Shown: positions 8,900 to 18,675, numbered from the stretch's first letter. The stretch is 34,439 nt of DNA from Saprospiraceae bacterium (GCA_022448945.1 JAKVCV010000031.1:1-34439); one strand, 5' to 3'. A program made the numbers and translations. The notes: generated by a model from the letters alone, not told the origin.

Positions 8900-11371
8900 A
8901 TGAAAGTTTCATTAAACTGGTTAAAACAATACGTAGAAATAACAGAATCCAAAGAAGAAGTCAGCAATATTCTGACTAATATCGGCTTGGAAGTCGAAGG
9001 AATGGAATCCTATGAGAACATTAAAGGGAGTTTAAAAGGGCTTGTTGTTGGAGAAGTACTTGCCTGCCAAAAACATCCTGGTGCCGACAAGCTTTCTGTA
9101 GCTACTATAGATATAGCTAATGGCACACCTTTACAAATTGTTTGCGGTGCTCCGAATATTGCAACAGGACAAAAAGTTGTAGTTGCTACCATAGGTACTA
9201 TATTAAATCCTAATCAAGGAGAGCCATTCAAAATCAAAAAAGGAAAAATTCGAGGGGAGGAATCATTTGGTATGATATGCGCTGAAGATGAAATTGGTCT
9301 AGGAACTTCGCATGATGGCATTATGGTTTTAGATTCTAGTGCAGAAACAGGCCAGCCTGCTAATGAATACTTTGCCTCGCAAATTGTATCAGACATTGTA
9401 TACGAAATTGGTTTAACGCCTAATCGATCTGATGCAACAGGACATTTGGGGACAGCATTTGATTTAGCGGCAGCACTTAAAACCAATTATAAAAGCCAAG
9501 GGGATTTCAAAAAGCCGAGTGTAGAGAATTTCAAAGTTGACTGCACAGAACTTAAAATGAAAGTTTCGATTAAAAACCAAGCAGCCTGCCCTAGATATTC
9601 TGGACTTTGTATCAAAGGAGTACAAATTATGGACTCACCAATATGGATGCAAAACTGTTTAAAAGCTATTGGTATTGAACCTAAAAATAACATTGTAGAC
9701 ATAACTAATTTTGTTCTTCATGAATTAGGACAGCCTTTACATGCTTTTGATTACGATCAAATTGTTGATAAGCATGTAATAGTCAAAAATCTTGCTGATA
9801 AGACTAAATTTACTACTCTTGACGAAGTTGAGCGCTCTCTGAGTTCAGAAGATCTTATGATTTGCAATGGCAAGGGAGAGCCAATGTGCTTAGCTGGAGT
9901 TTTTGGTGGACTACAATCTGGTGTAAATGAAAATACCACAAACATCTTTCTAGAATCTGCTTTTTTTGATGCTACCTCTGTTCGAAGATCTAGTATGCGC
10001 CATTTATTACGCACAGATTCAGCTACTCGTTTTGAGAAAGGTACAGACCCTAATGGTACTTTATATGCTTTAAAGAGAGCAGCACTCCTGATAAAAGAAT
10101 TTGGTGGTGGTGATATTGCATCTGAAATCATTGATATATATCCTAGTCCTATAAAACGTGTTCAAGTTTTAGTTCAATATCAAAAAGTTACAGACTTAAT
10201 TGGTGCTAACATTCCTAAAGAAGAAATTAAAAAGATTTTAGGGCTCCTTGACATGAATATTATCGAAGAAAATATTGACTCTATTCTAATTGACATTCCT
10301 ACCAATAAAGTAGATGTAACAAGAGATGCTGACGTAATTGAAGAGATTTTGAGAATATATGGTTACAATAAAATTGAAACTCCAACAATAGTAAATTCAG
10401 TACTTTCATTTGCACCATATCCAAACCCTTTCAAAGTTAAAAACCTAATCGCAGACTTATTAACAAGTTCAGGCTTCAACGAAATGATGGCAACCTCAAT
10501 GACTCGTTCAAGCTATTATCAAAACCACTTGCCACAGGAAGACAAAACACTCGTCTATGTCAATAACACATCAAATCAACATCTTGATTTGATGCGCCCC
10601 AAAATGTTATTTAGTGGTCTTGAAGCTATCATACACAACCAAAATCGTCAACAAAATAATCTTAAACTCTACGAATTTGGGAAAACATACTTTAAGAAAA
10701 GTATCGATAGTGAGGGCATAATGGATTACTTTGAACAACACCATTTGACAATATTTCTAACGGGCCAAAGAAACCCAGAAAATTGGTTAAACTACAAAGG
10801 ACCTAAAGTTAACTTTTATACATTAAAGGCTTATGTCGAACATATAATGACTCGCATTGGCATTTTACCCAATGCAGTTCAATGTACTCCCATTAATGAT
10901 GATACATTTACCTATGGATTGAAATATCACCGTGGAAAACAAAATATTGTTTCTTTTGGTCGAATCAACGGAAACATAACACACGGATTGGGCGTCAAAC
11001 AAGAAGTATTCTACGCCGATTTTGATTTTGACACTATTTTGATTATCTTGGAAAAACACAAATTAAAATATCACCCCATGTCTAAGTTTCCTTCAGTAAG
11101 AAGAGATTTAGCGCTTGTTCTGAACAAAAACATAAATTATAATCAAATTTTAGAAGTTGCTGTTAAAACGGGTGGAAAACAATTGAGAGAAACAAATTTA
11201 TTTGACGTATATGAAAACGAAGAACATGTTGGCAAAGGGAAAAAATCCTGCTCAGTTAGTTTTATCTTTCAGGATGATAACAAAACCCTAAAGGATAAAG
11301 AGATTGACAAATTAATGTCTAAACTAATTGCTAATTTTGAAAACAAATTAAATGCACTCATCAGAAAGTAA
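8900..11371 (+). CDS. pheT: Phenylalanine-tRNA ligase beta subunit
   Basis: The beta chain of the alpha2-beta2 enzyme that charges tRNA-Phe; it carries tRNA-binding and editing functions. The 823-residue length is normal. It opens with MKVSLNWLKQYV, typical of PheT. Domains in order are: an EMAP-type tRNA-binding fold at about 40-150 (KHPGADKLSVATID, CGAPNI); the B3/B4 editing domain at about 215-395, with NIVDITNFVLHELGQPLHAFD; the B5 domain at about 400-480; the catalytic-like core with MTRSSYYQ and NQHLDLMRP; and a C-terminal FDX-ACB domain from about 728 (FPSVRRDLALV). The alpha subunit gene (pheS) is not in the window. It is the first gene of the apparent operon ending at the terminator at 13833-13874. 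Confidence 0.97.
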   Translation: MKVSLNWLKQYVEITESKEEVSNILTNIGLEVEGMESYENIKGSLKGLVVGEVLACQKHPGADKLSVATIDIANGTPLQIVCGAPNIATGQKVVVATIGTILNPNQGEPFKIKKGKIRGEESFGMICAEDEIGLGTSHDGIMVLDSSAETGQPANEYFASQIVSDIVYEIGLTPNRSDATGHLGTAFDLAAALKTNYKSQGDFKKPSVENFKVDCTELKMKVSIKNQAACPRYSGLCIKGVQIMDSPIWMQNCLKAIGIEPKNNIVDITNFVLHELGQPLHAFDYDQIVDKHVIVKNLADKTKFTTLDEVERSLSSEDLMICNGKGEPMCLAGVFGGLQSGVNENTTNIFLESAFFDATSVRRSSMRHLLRTDSATRFEKGTDPNGTLYALKRAALLIKEFGGGDIASEIIDIYPSPIKRVQVLVQYQKVTDLIGANIPKEEIKKILGLLDMNIIEENIDSILIDIPTNKVDVTRDADVIEEILRIYGYNKIETPTIVNSVLSFAPYPNPFKVKNLIADLLTSSGFNEMMATSMTRSSYYQNHLPQEDKTLVYVNNTSNQHLDLMRPKMLFSGLEAIIHNQNRQQNNLKLYEFGKTYFKKSIDSEGIMDYFEQHHLTIFLTGQRNPENWLNYKGPKVNFYTLKAYVEHIMTRIGILPNAVQCTPINDDTFTYGLKYHRGKQNIVSFGRINGNITHGLGVKQEVFYADFDFDTILIILEKHKLKYHPMSKFPSVRRDLALVLNKNINYNQILEVAVKTGGKQLRETNLFDVYENEEHVGKGKKSCSVSFIFQDDNKTLKDKEIDKLMSKLIANFENKLNALIRK

Positions 11372-11423
11372 GTGCATACAAAATCAAAGATTCATAACTC
11401 ATAAATCTTTTTAATCAACAATA

Positions 11424-11723
11424 ATGAGTACCTTAGAGCAGAAATTAGAAGATATAGAGAAAAAAGTAAAAAAACTGGTAGAGCAAAACACTAAGTACCA
11501 GGAGGTATGTGCAGATTTGCTTAACGTGCGTAGGCAATTAGAAAAAGAAATTGCTGAGCTGAAAAACAATCTTAAAGAACAAACTAAAAAGGCTAAACCC
11601 CATGTTCAAGATAAAAAACAGCTTAAGATCGCATATCAGGGCACTACTGCGGGGTTAGAGAAACGAATTGATCAATATATTCAAGATATAGACACTAGTA
11701 TTGAGTGGCTAAAGCAACTATAA
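11424..11723 (+). CDS. Small coiled-coil protein, candidate ZapA partner
   Basis: A 99-residue, highly charged protein with no signal peptide. Residues 1-55 form a heptad-like coiled coil (repeated L/I spaced three and four apart in LEQKLEDIEKKVKKLVEQN and onward), then a basic linker (about 53-67), then a second short amphipathic helix with IDQYIQDIDTSIEWLKQL. A gene of this kind commonly lies between pheT and zapA in Bacteroidota. It is 52 bases after pheT and 19 bases before zapA, in the same operon. The position next to zapA and the coiled-coil make a ZapB-like divisome role plausible. No domain assignment is certain, and it could equally be a structural protein of unrelated function. Confidence 0.8.
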   Translation: MSTLEQKLEDIEKKVKKLVEQNTKYQEVCADLLNVRRQLEKEIAELKNNLKEQTKKAKPHVQDKKQLKIAYQGTTAGLEKRIDQYIQDIDTSIEWLKQL

Positions 11724-11742
11724 AACAAAAAGTTGTAAAAGA

Positions 11743-12039
11743 ATGAGCGACAATGATTTAATAAACGTATCTGTTAATTTAGCAGGGCGTAGTTATCCAA
11801 TTTTAGTTTCTGAAAATGAACTAAGTAGCATTGAAAAAATCAATGCGAAATTGAATGAAGAATTCATCGCTTTAAAAACGCAATATGCGAACAAACTCAA
11901 TGAACAAGACATATTAGCTATGCTCTTGTTAACCTATGCAAAAAATCTACATGAAGAAAAACAAATAAATGATTTAACTCCTGTAGAAAAACGCATTCGA
12001 TCTATCGAAAAAATATTGACTCAGGTTTCTGACAAATAA
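11743..12039 (+). CDS. zapA: Cell division protein ZapA
   Basis: Cytosolic Z-ring accessory protein that cross-links FtsZ filaments. At 98 residues the length is typical. The N-terminal beta-rich segment has the ZapA pattern INVSVNLAGRSYPILVSENE, followed by a long helix (IEKINAKLNEEF), the conserved DILAMLLLTYAKNL helix and a C-terminal coiled coil. It lies 19 bases after the coiled-coil gene and 131 bases before rny, inside the operon that starts at pheT. Confidence 0.9.
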   Translation: MSDNDLINVSVNLAGRSYPILVSENELSSIEKINAKLNEEFIALKTQYANKLNEQDILAMLLLTYAKNLHEEKQINDLTPVEKRIRSIEKILTQVSDK

Positions 12040-12128
12040 TACTCAGAAATTCCTTTCTCTCCTTTTATCATCCAGATTAATTTACTTTTTCTGTTTTCTT
12101 CTAATCAGGTTACTTAAAAACTATTTAA

Positions 12129-12147
12129 GGGGTTCTATATGCACCCC
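12129..12147 (+). other. Small hairpin in the rny leader
   Basis: GGGGT at 12129-12133 and ACCCC at 12143-12147 can pair around a 9-base loop, ending 23 bases before the rny ATG. No T-run follows, so it is not a terminator. In this AT-rich leader a GC-only stem stands out. It could affect rny translation or message processing, but no function can be assigned from sequence. Confidence 0.4.
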
Positions 12148-12170
12148 ATAACGAAAACAATAAAAACATT

Positions 12171-13808
12171 ATGGATCCATTGTCAGTTGGCATCGGCTTT
12201 GTTATTGGAATTTTATTAGGTGTTTTGGTAGGCAGATTTTTGCTAGAAAAGCTAAATAAAGACCGCAGAATAGAACTAGATAAGAAAGCAGATGAAATTT
12301 TAAAAACCTCAAGAAAAAGTGCTGAAGATAAAATAAAAACTGCAGAAGATAAAGCTTCCAGGATTATAGAAAAAGCTAAAAAAGATGTTTCAAATCTTAG
12401 AAATAATAAAATTGCAGAAACAAAAAATTATTTTATTAACAAGAAAAAAGAATTTGAAAACAACTGTAGAAAAAGGGACGCTAGACTTAAAAATGGTGAG
12501 AGCAAAGCTGAAGAAAGAGATAATATTTTGTTGGCACGAGAAAAAGAAGTCCTCAAAAAAGAAACTGCAACTAACAAAATCAAAGAAAATTTAGATCGTC
12601 AATTAGAATTGGTTGAAGTAAAAATGGAACAGATTTCAACCAAAGAAAATGAATACCAACAAAAATTAGAAAAAATTGCCAAACTAACTCCTCAGCAAGC
12701 AAAAGAAGAATTGATTAAAAGTATAAAAGATAAAGCCGATTCTGAAGCTATGGCCTATGTGAAAGATAGATTTGAAGACGCTAAAATGACAGCAAATAAA
12801 GAAGCTAAAAAAATTGTCATTCAATCAATTCAACGAATGGCAGCTGAACATACAATTGAAAATACAGTATCTGTTTTTCGCCTAGAATCCGATGACCTTA
12901 AAGGACAAATTATTGGTCGGGAAGGAAGAAATATACGTGCTTTAGAATCTGCTGCTGGAGTTGAGATAATTGTAGATGACACACCAGAAGCTATTATTAT
13001 TTCGAGTTTTGACCCTATCCGTAGAGAGATCTGTCGTTTATCACTTCAACGACTTGTCGCTGATGGGCGTATTCACCCTGCTAGAATTGAAGAAATTGTA
13101 ACAAAAACAAAAAAACAAATTGAAGAACAAATAATGGAAATAGGCCAACGCACTATTATTGATCTAAACATTCATGGTCTTCAAACACCTCTTATCAGAA
13201 TGGTTGGTAGAATGAGATTTCGGTCTTCCTATGGACAAAATCTATTGAAACATTCTATAGAAACTGCTAAACTATGTGCAATCATGTCTGCAGAGTTAGG
13301 ATTAAGTTCACAAGAAATAAAATTAGCGAAAAGGGCGGGATTGCTTCATGATATAGGTAAAGTTGGAGAAGAAGAAACAGAACTATCACATGCGTTGCTT
13401 GGAATGAAAATGTGCGAACGCCACGGCGAAAAAGCCTCTGTTTCTAATGCAGTAGGTGCACACCACGATGAAGTAGAAATGAAATATATCATTTCTCCAA
13501 TCGTACAAGTTTGTGATGCTATTTCTGGGGCCAGACCAGGTGCAAGACGTGAGATTCTTGAAAGCTACATTGAACGTATAAAAGATCTTGAAAAAGTTGC
13601 TTTATCTTTTGATGGGGTACACAAAGTATATGCTATGCAAGCAGGCCGCGAGCTACGTGTTATTGTTGAAGCGGATAAAGTTACAGATGCAAAATCTGAA
13701 GAACTTTCATTCCAAATTTCACAACAAATTCAAAATGAAATGCAGTACCCTGGACAAATAAAAGTAACTGTAATCAGGGAAAAACGTTCAGTATCTTTTG
13801 CTCGATAA
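12171..13808 (+). CDS. rny: Ribonuclease Y
   Basis: Membrane-anchored endoribonuclease that initiates mRNA decay. At 545 residues it is slightly longer than the usual 510-525. There is one N-terminal membrane helix at about 5-25 and a long charged coiled coil at about 28-215. The KH RNA-binding domain at about 235-300 carries the [15 protein letters not shown] loop. The HD phosphohydrolase domain has His361 and the catalytic His393-Asp394 in LLHDIGK, with AHHDE further on. It is the last gene of the pheT operon, followed directly by a strong terminator. Confidence 0.96.
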   Translation: MDPLSVGIGFVIGILLGVLVGRFLLEKLNKDRRIELDKKADEILKTSRKSAEDKIKTAEDKASRIIEKAKKDVSNLRNNKIAETKNYFINKKKEFENNCRKRDARLKNGESKAEERDNILLAREKEVLKKETATNKIKENLDRQLELVEVKMEQISTKENEYQQKLEKIAKLTPQQAKEELIKSIKDKADSEAMAYVKDRFEDAKMTANKEAKKIVIQSIQRMAAEHTIENTVSVFRLESDDLKGQIIGREGRNIRALESAAGVEIIVDDTPEAIIISSFDPIRREICRLSLQRLVADGRIHPARIEEIVTKTKKQIEEQIMEIGQRTIIDLNIHGLQTPLIRMVGRMRFRSSYGQNLLKHSIETAKLCAIMSAELGLSSQEIKLAKRAGLLHDIGKVGEEETELSHALLGMKMCERHGEKASVSNAVGAHHDEVEMKYIISPIVQVCDAISGARPGARREILESYIERIKDLEKVALSFDGVHKVYAMQAGRELRVIVEADKVTDAKSEELSFQISQQIQNEMQYPGQIKVTVIREKRSVSFAR

Positions 13809-13832
13809 TTTAACACAAAGTATATATAATAA

Positions 13833-13874
13833 AAAAACAAGCAGCTTTGTCAGTTGATGACGCTGCTTGTTTTT
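13833..13874 (+). terminator. Rho-independent terminator of the pheT-rny operon
   Basis: Perfect 13-base arms: AAAAACAAGCAGC at 13833-13845 and GCTGCTTGTTTTT at 13862-13874, with a 16-base loop and a T-rich tail, 25 bases after the rny stop. Confidence 0.9.
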
Positions 13875-13923
13875 GTTTTAAATTATAATTTTCAATCTTG
13901 AAGCCTTACATTGTTCACATACT

Positions 13924-14520
13924 ATGAAATTTTTATCTTTTTTCTTGCTACTGACCATTATCAGCTGTGAAACTGCTGAACCCGAAGTCAACTTATCTTA
14001 TCCTGAAGTAGATTCAAGCATAAAAAAAGAAACTATCGATAGCAACACCTTGAAGTTATTTACATCCATAGAGGGTGAATTTAGCATCCATATGCCTTCT
14101 AAGCCGATTAAAGACATTCATACTACATCTTCAGAGATAGGAGAAATAAAACTCACACAGTATATTCACAGCAAAAACAACACCCAAGCCTGGCTTGTAA
14201 GTCATTCTGATTATCCACCTAAAATGATTCAAATTGGAAACAATACCAAGCTATTAAGTGGAATAAAATATCGCGTCCTAAAAAGTCTTGGGGCAAAAAC
14301 TATTTTTGAACATAATATAAAGCTAAAAGAAAAATATAATGGATTAGCTTTTGTAGCACATACTGATAAAAAAAACATGGATATTATCTACCAAATCTAT
14401 CTTGTAAATCATCGCGTCTATCAATTAAGTATGTATTCATCTATCGGACCAATAACTAAAAAAGATTCTCTGGATTTCTTTGGGAGTTTTAAATTATTAG
14501 CTAAAAAACAGGATTTATAA
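13924..14520 (+). CDS. Putative lipoprotein of unknown function
   Basis: A 198-residue protein with a short lipoprotein signal: basic Lys2, a hydrophobic run, and the lipobox IISC with Cys15 as the lipidated residue. The mature part contains FTSIEGEFSIHMPSKPIKD near residue 47. This resembles a pattern seen in small Bacteroidota lipoproteins in which a G-E-F-S-x-x-M-P-x-K-P stretch opens a PsbP/DUF1795-like alpha-beta fold. That family link is tentative. It probably sits in the envelope. It converges with mpl, with only 19 bases between the stops and no visible terminator there. It lies downstream of the rny terminator, so it should have its own promoter, which I could not identify with confidence. 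Confidence 0.8.
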   Translation: MKFLSFFLLLTIISCETAEPEVNLSYPEVDSSIKKETIDSNTLKLFTSIEGEFSIHMPSKPIKDIHTTSSEIGEIKLTQYIHSKNNTQAWLVSHSDYPPKMIQIGNNTKLLSGIKYRVLKSLGAKTIFEHNIKLKEKYNGLAFVAHTDKKNMDIIYQIYLVNHRVYQLSMYSSIGPITKKDSLDFFGSFKLLAKKQDL

Positions 14521-14539
14521 AAAAAGAGCACTCAAGAAC

Positions 14540-15916
14540 TTAATCATTGATCTTTGCTAGGGCAGCAATGTCTATTCCTCCCCAATTACCTGAACTCATT
14601 AATAACAAATTTGCAGATTTTTTCTTCACATCAATTTTTAATTGTTTTTCTAACTTTTTCACATTAGTAAATACCTTCATGTTGGGGTGATAAAAAGCCT
14701 CCTGAACATCTGCGGGTTTAAATTCCCTCAGCTTTTTCATCTTAACTGTATGACTGTTATAATATACATAAGCATCATTAGCCGCTCCCATAGAACCAAG
14801 GTACTCATTCAAAAAATCAAAATTTAGAGAACTAAACGTATGTAATTCCAAAACTGCTACTAACTTCCTATCGGGATATTGCCCTTTAACAGCATTAATG
14901 GTAGCTTTTACCTTAGATGGAGCATGAGCAAAATCTTTATAGATAACCTGATCTTTGTTTTCAGATAAAATTTCCAATCGTTTTGCTGCACCTGAAAAAC
15001 TTTGGATGGCATCAAAAATCTGTAAATCATTTAAACCCAACTCCCTGCAAACTAGACGAGCTGCCTGAAAATTTTGTAGATTATGCTTACCAAAAAATTG
15101 AATTGGAATCGAACTTTTACTCCCCTTTGGCAAAAGACAATTATATTCTAAAGACAAAAATGTTTTATGATTTTTAATTGTATACTGAGGTGTTACATAC
15201 CCAGTTGTTTGAACAGTTGCCTGAGAAGCAATCTTTCGTAAATATTGATCCTCTTTAAAATAAATAAGCATTCCTTCCCTAATGATGCTTTTGACAAAAT
15301 TCTTAAATTGTTTTTTATATTTTTTAAAAGTTGGAAATACATTAATATGATCCCAGCTAATACCTGTAATTACAGCAATGTGAGGATAATAATGTAAAAA
15401 CTTAGGTAACTCATCTATTGGTGAAGATAAATACTCATCACCTTCAATAATAATAAGTGGAGCATTCGTCAAACGAACCATCAATTCAAACCCTTCTAAT
15501 TGTGCCCCTACAGCATAGTCATAATTGATATTATGAAACTTCAAAACATGCATTATCATAGAAGTTGTTGTAGTTTTACCATGGCTACCACCCACGACAA
15601 TTCGTTTTTTATTTTTGCTATGTAAATAGATATATTCTGGGTAAGAATATATAATCAGACCCAATTCCTGTGCTTTAAGTAATTCTGGATTATTTGGACG
15701 AGCATGCATGCCAACAATAACAGCATCCAACTTACTATGAATATTTTCAATATGCCAACCCATTTTCTGTGGCAGAAGGCCTGCTTCTTTTAGGCGACCA
15801 TAAGACGGATCATATATTTCATCATCTGACCCCGTTATAGAATAACCTTTATGTTGAAGAGCCAAAGCAAGGTTGTGCATTAGAGCACCTCCAATTGCAA
15901 TAAAGTGTATTTTCAT
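14540..15916 (-). CDS. mpl: UDP-N-acetylmuramate:L-alanyl-gamma-D-glutamyl-meso-diaminopimelate ligase (Mpl)
   Basis: Mur-ligase family enzyme that joins recycled murein tripeptide to UDP-MurNAc in the cytosol. The start is taken as the ATG at 15916 (MKIHFIAIGGALMHNLALAL), because the family begins here; an ATG 24 bases upstream (15940) adds eight unrelated residues. The protein is 458 residues. It shows the N-terminal Rossmann-like domain (GGALMHNLA, TGSDDEIYDP), the ATP P-loop VGGSHGKTTTTS, the IEGDEY motif, the GISWDHINVFPT segment, the FGKHNLQN motif, and the FAHAPSKVKAT segment opening the C-terminal domain. The MHNLA variant of the first motif and the overall order favour Mpl over MurC. 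It is divergent from the SRPBCC gene across 176 bases. Confidence 0.9.
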   Translation of the reverse strand: MKIHFIAIGGALMHNLALALQHKGYSITGSDDEIYDPSYGRLKEAGLLPQKMGWHIENIHSKLDAVIVGMHARPNNPELLKAQELGLIIYSYPEYIYLHSKNKKRIVVGGSHGKTTTTSMIMHVLKFHNINYDYAVGAQLEGFELMVRLTNAPLIIIEGDEYLSSPIDELPKFLHYYPHIAVITGISWDHINVFPTFKKYKKQFKNFVKSIIREGMLIYFKEDQYLRKIASQATVQTTGYVTPQYTIKNHKTFLSLEYNCLLPKGSKSSIPIQFFGKHNLQNFQAARLVCRELGLNDLQIFDAIQSFSGAAKRLEILSENKDQVIYKDFAHAPSKVKATINAVKGQYPDRKLVAVLELHTFSSLNFDFLNEYLGSMGAANDAYVYYNSHTVKMKKLREFKPADVQEAFYHPNMKVFTNVKKLEKQLKIDVKKKSANLLLMSSGNWGGIDIAALAKIND

Positions 15917-16092
15917 TGTATTTGCATGTATTGATTTCAACTAAAGCTATGTATTTTTTTTTGAAATCTAAATTTATGCTTCTGTAATTTATTTTTAGAA
16001 TTAAATATCGTAGCTTTTCAACATCTACAAATAATTACGAAAAATCTACATACATTAACAATTGCCTATAAATTATTAATTAGTCTACTTTC

Positions 16093-16548
16093 ATGAAGTA
16101 TTGCAAAAGCTCGATTATTATCAACGCTACTACAGCAACTGTCTGGCAAGTCCTGACTGATTTTGATCGATATCCAGAATGGAACCCATTAATCAAAAAA
16201 ATTCGCGGAATAATGAAGGAAGGAAGCATCGTATTAGCGAATGTCAAGCCGCTAAAAAACAACATTCCTGTTCGTATAACAAGTTATAAATATCAAAAAG
16301 AAATTATATGGCAAGGGACTTTTTTATCTCCTAAAATTATTCTTGGCGAGCACTATTACTTCCTAAAAGATATGGGTAACAATCAGACGGAACTTAAACA
16401 TGGAGAAAAATTTACTGGTTGGCTAATAAATTGGATGCCAAGATCTATTTTATCGAAAATGCAAGACAGTTATGAACATCACAACCAAAAATTAAAAATT
16501 ATATCAGAACATAATGAAAGACAATTATTTGTTCATGGAAGAAAATAA
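16093..16548 (+). CDS. SRPBCC (START/polyketide cyclase-like) domain protein
   Basis: A 151-residue single-domain protein. The N-terminal INATTATVWQVLTDFDRYPEWNP is the standard opening of SRPBCC helix-grip folds, which bind hydrophobic ligands in a deep cavity. Following strands (VRITSYKYQKEIIWQGTF) and the C-terminal helix (around SKMQDSYEHHNQKLKII) complete the fold. There is no signal peptide, so it is cytosolic. The ligand and reaction cannot be inferred. It lies 186 bases upstream of the GH3 gene on the same strand. Confidence 0.85.
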   Translation: MKYCKSSIIINATTATVWQVLTDFDRYPEWNPLIKKIRGIMKEGSIVLANVKPLKNNIPVRITSYKYQKEIIWQGTFLSPKIILGEHYYFLKDMGNNQTELKHGEKFTGWLINWMPRSILSKMQDSYEHHNQKLKIISEHNERQLFVHGRK

Positions 16549-16734
16549 TTTCTAATATTAAACTAAGATAAATGTAAATTGACAAAACCATACATATTGT
16601 ACATTTAAAACATAGAATTCAAGAGCACTAATATCGAAAATTAGCATAATGAATTTTCAAATTTTAAGTTCTCAAAGTATCCGTTTTTTTGTACTTTTAT
16701 GCCATAATCTTATGGTTTAATTAGAACATTATTT

Positions 16735-18249
16735 ATGAAATGGTTGAATGCAATTATAAAAAAAGCTTTTCGCAGACATATGCACAAGGTTTTACGTGAT
16801 ATGCATAAACCTGAGGATGCTCAAGAGCAAACATTTACTGAACTAATTAAAACATCCTCAAACACAGAATTCGGTAAACTATACGATTTCAATTCCATTA
16901 AATCTATCTCAACTTTCCAAGAAAGAGTTCCGATCCACAGTTACGAAGATCTTAAACCTTATATACAACGCATGATGTTGGGTAATGAAAATATCCTATA
17001 TCCTGGTAAAATCACTCATTTCTCACGATCATCAGGTACAACATCGAACAAAAGCAAATACATCCCTGTATCTAATGAAAATCTTAAAAAGTGCCACTTG
17101 AAAGGAGCCCATGATGCTGTTGCAATTTGGTTACATAATAATCCAAAATCAAAACTTTTCGATGCAGGAAGATCAATTATAATGGGTGGAGAATTATCCA
17201 TTTTTGACCGCTCTGCTAGAACTATTGCAGGTGACATATCTGCAATAATGCTCAAGTATTTACCATTTTATGCAAATTACTTTTTAACCCCTGACATACC
17301 TACTGCTCTCTTACCTGATTGGGAAGAAAAAATAGAAAAAATTGCAAAAGTTGTTGTCAATCAAAATGTAAATAACTTAAGTGGTGTTCCTACCTGGACC
17401 CTAGTACTATTAAGGCGCATTCTTGAATTTTCAGGGAAAGATAATTTATCCGAAGTGTTTCCCAATTTTGAGCTTTATTCCCACGGAGGAATCAATTTTG
17501 AACCATATCGTACACAGTTCGAAGAATTATTTCCTAACACTAACGTCCAATATAGGAACACCTATAACGCCTCAGAGGGGTTCTTCGCTACACAATTTCT
17601 AAAAAATGATTCAGGGATGCAACTTCTTTTAGGGAATGGTATTTTTTACGAATTTGTACCTATGGACCAATTACAAGAAAAATTCCCTAAAACATATACC
17701 ATAGAAAATGTAAAAGCAAACACAACATATGCAATAGTTATCAGTACTAATGCAGGGTTATGGCGATACATGATAGGTGATACGATTAAATTTACTTCAT
17801 TACACCCACATCAAATTGAGGTAACAGGGCGAACTCAACAATTCATCAATGTTTTTGGAGAAGAAATCATGGTATGGAATACGGAAAAAGCTTTGGTTAA
17901 CACCTGTAAAGAATTAAAAGCGCAGATCTGTGAATATACGGTGGCTCCTATATTCGTATCATCCAATAATAAAGGAGGACATGAATGGTTAGTAGAATTC
18001 AAAAAAGCCCCCGAAAACTTAGAACAGTTCAAACATCTTTTAGACCAAAACCTGCAGTTATTAAACTCAGATTATCAAGCAAAAAGATTTAAAGATATTG
18101 CATTAAAAGAACTGCATTTACATAAATTACCAAAAGGATCTTTCCATAATTGGCTAAAGTCAAAAGGGAAATATGGAGGACAGAACAAAGTACCTCGATT
18201 ATGTAATGAACGTCATTATGTGGAAGAAATCTTAGCTTCAATAATATGA
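16735..18249 (+). CDS. GH3-family acyl-adenylate/acyl-amido synthetase-like protein
   Basis: A 504-residue member of the GH3 branch of the ANL adenylating superfamily, known from plant auxin and jasmonate conjugation and common in Bacteroidota with unknown substrate. The ATP/AMP motifs are intact: motif I, SSGTTSNKSKYIPVS from residue 99; motif II, YNASEGFFA near 277; motif III, GLWRYMIGDTIKF near 341. The C-terminal subdomain contains the TGRTQQFINVFGEE hinge. It would activate a carboxylic acid with ATP and probably transfer it to an amine. The acceptor is unknown, and no biosynthetic cluster surrounds it. It is followed after 42 bases by a small membrane protein gene. Confidence 0.92.
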   Translation: MKWLNAIIKKAFRRHMHKVLRDMHKPEDAQEQTFTELIKTSSNTEFGKLYDFNSIKSISTFQERVPIHSYEDLKPYIQRMMLGNENILYPGKITHFSRSSGTTSNKSKYIPVSNENLKKCHLKGAHDAVAIWLHNNPKSKLFDAGRSIIMGGELSIFDRSARTIAGDISAIMLKYLPFYANYFLTPDIPTALLPDWEEKIEKIAKVVVNQNVNNLSGVPTWTLVLLRRILEFSGKDNLSEVFPNFELYSHGGINFEPYRTQFEELFPNTNVQYRNTYNASEGFFATQFLKNDSGMQLLLGNGIFYEFVPMDQLQEKFPKTYTIENVKANTTYAIVISTNAGLWRYMIGDTIKFTSLHPHQIEVTGRTQQFINVFGEEIMVWNTEKALVNTCKELKAQICEYTVAPIFVSSNNKGGHEWLVEFKKAPENLEQFKHLLDQNLQLLNSDYQAKRFKDIALKELHLHKLPKGSFHNWLKSKGKYGGQNKVPRLCNERHYVEEILASII

Positions 18250-18291
18250 CATTCTATAACTTAAGCATATCTCACTAAGAACTATAAACAA

Positions 18292-18675
18292 ATGACGATT
18301 ATATTTTTACTTCTTTTGGCCTTCGGAATTTTACTTAATGGTCTCCTCATCATTATAGGATCAATCGCTTCCAGAAAACTAAATTTTAAATTCTCATATT
18401 TAAGTCTATTCTCTTTGATTATATATCTAGGAATAAGTTACTGGGGTAGCGTATTGATTAATCCTGTATCTGGAATTACTCTAGCAGGACTGATAGGCCT
18501 GTTCGAAGCAACAATGGGGTTTAAATTAATGCTTAAATTCAATGCTAATATTGAAGACTTCAGAGAAGAGCTCAGGCCGATTCTTGATGACAACTACAAC
18601 CCTCACCCTGGTTTAGTAATGGCGATGGTCTTAGCATATATGCTAATTGGCTGGTTTGGGACTCTACTAGTTTAA
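18292..18675 (+). CDS. Small integral membrane protein, unknown function
   Basis: A 127-residue hydrophobic protein with about four predicted membrane segments: roughly 2-24, 36-57, 60-80 and 107-127. A charged stretch at about 85-103 (ANIEDFREELRPILDD) lies between the third and fourth. I recognise no family. It is 42 bases after the GH3 gene on the same strand, so co-expression is likely. Its TAA stop overlaps the stop of the convergent repeat-protein gene: the shared TTAA at 18672-18675 supplies both stops. Confidence 0.75.
   Translation: MTIIFLLLLAFGILLNGLLIIIGSIASRKLNFKFSYLSLFSLIIYLGISYWGSVLINPVSGITLAGLIGLFEATMGFKLMLKFNANIEDFREELRPILDDNYNPHPGLVMAMVLAYMLIGWFGTLLV

Noticed and set aside
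16570-16606. AAATGTA/TACATTT inverted repeat upstream of the GH3 gene
   Set aside because: Seven-base AT-rich arms separated by 23 bases are expected by chance in this composition.
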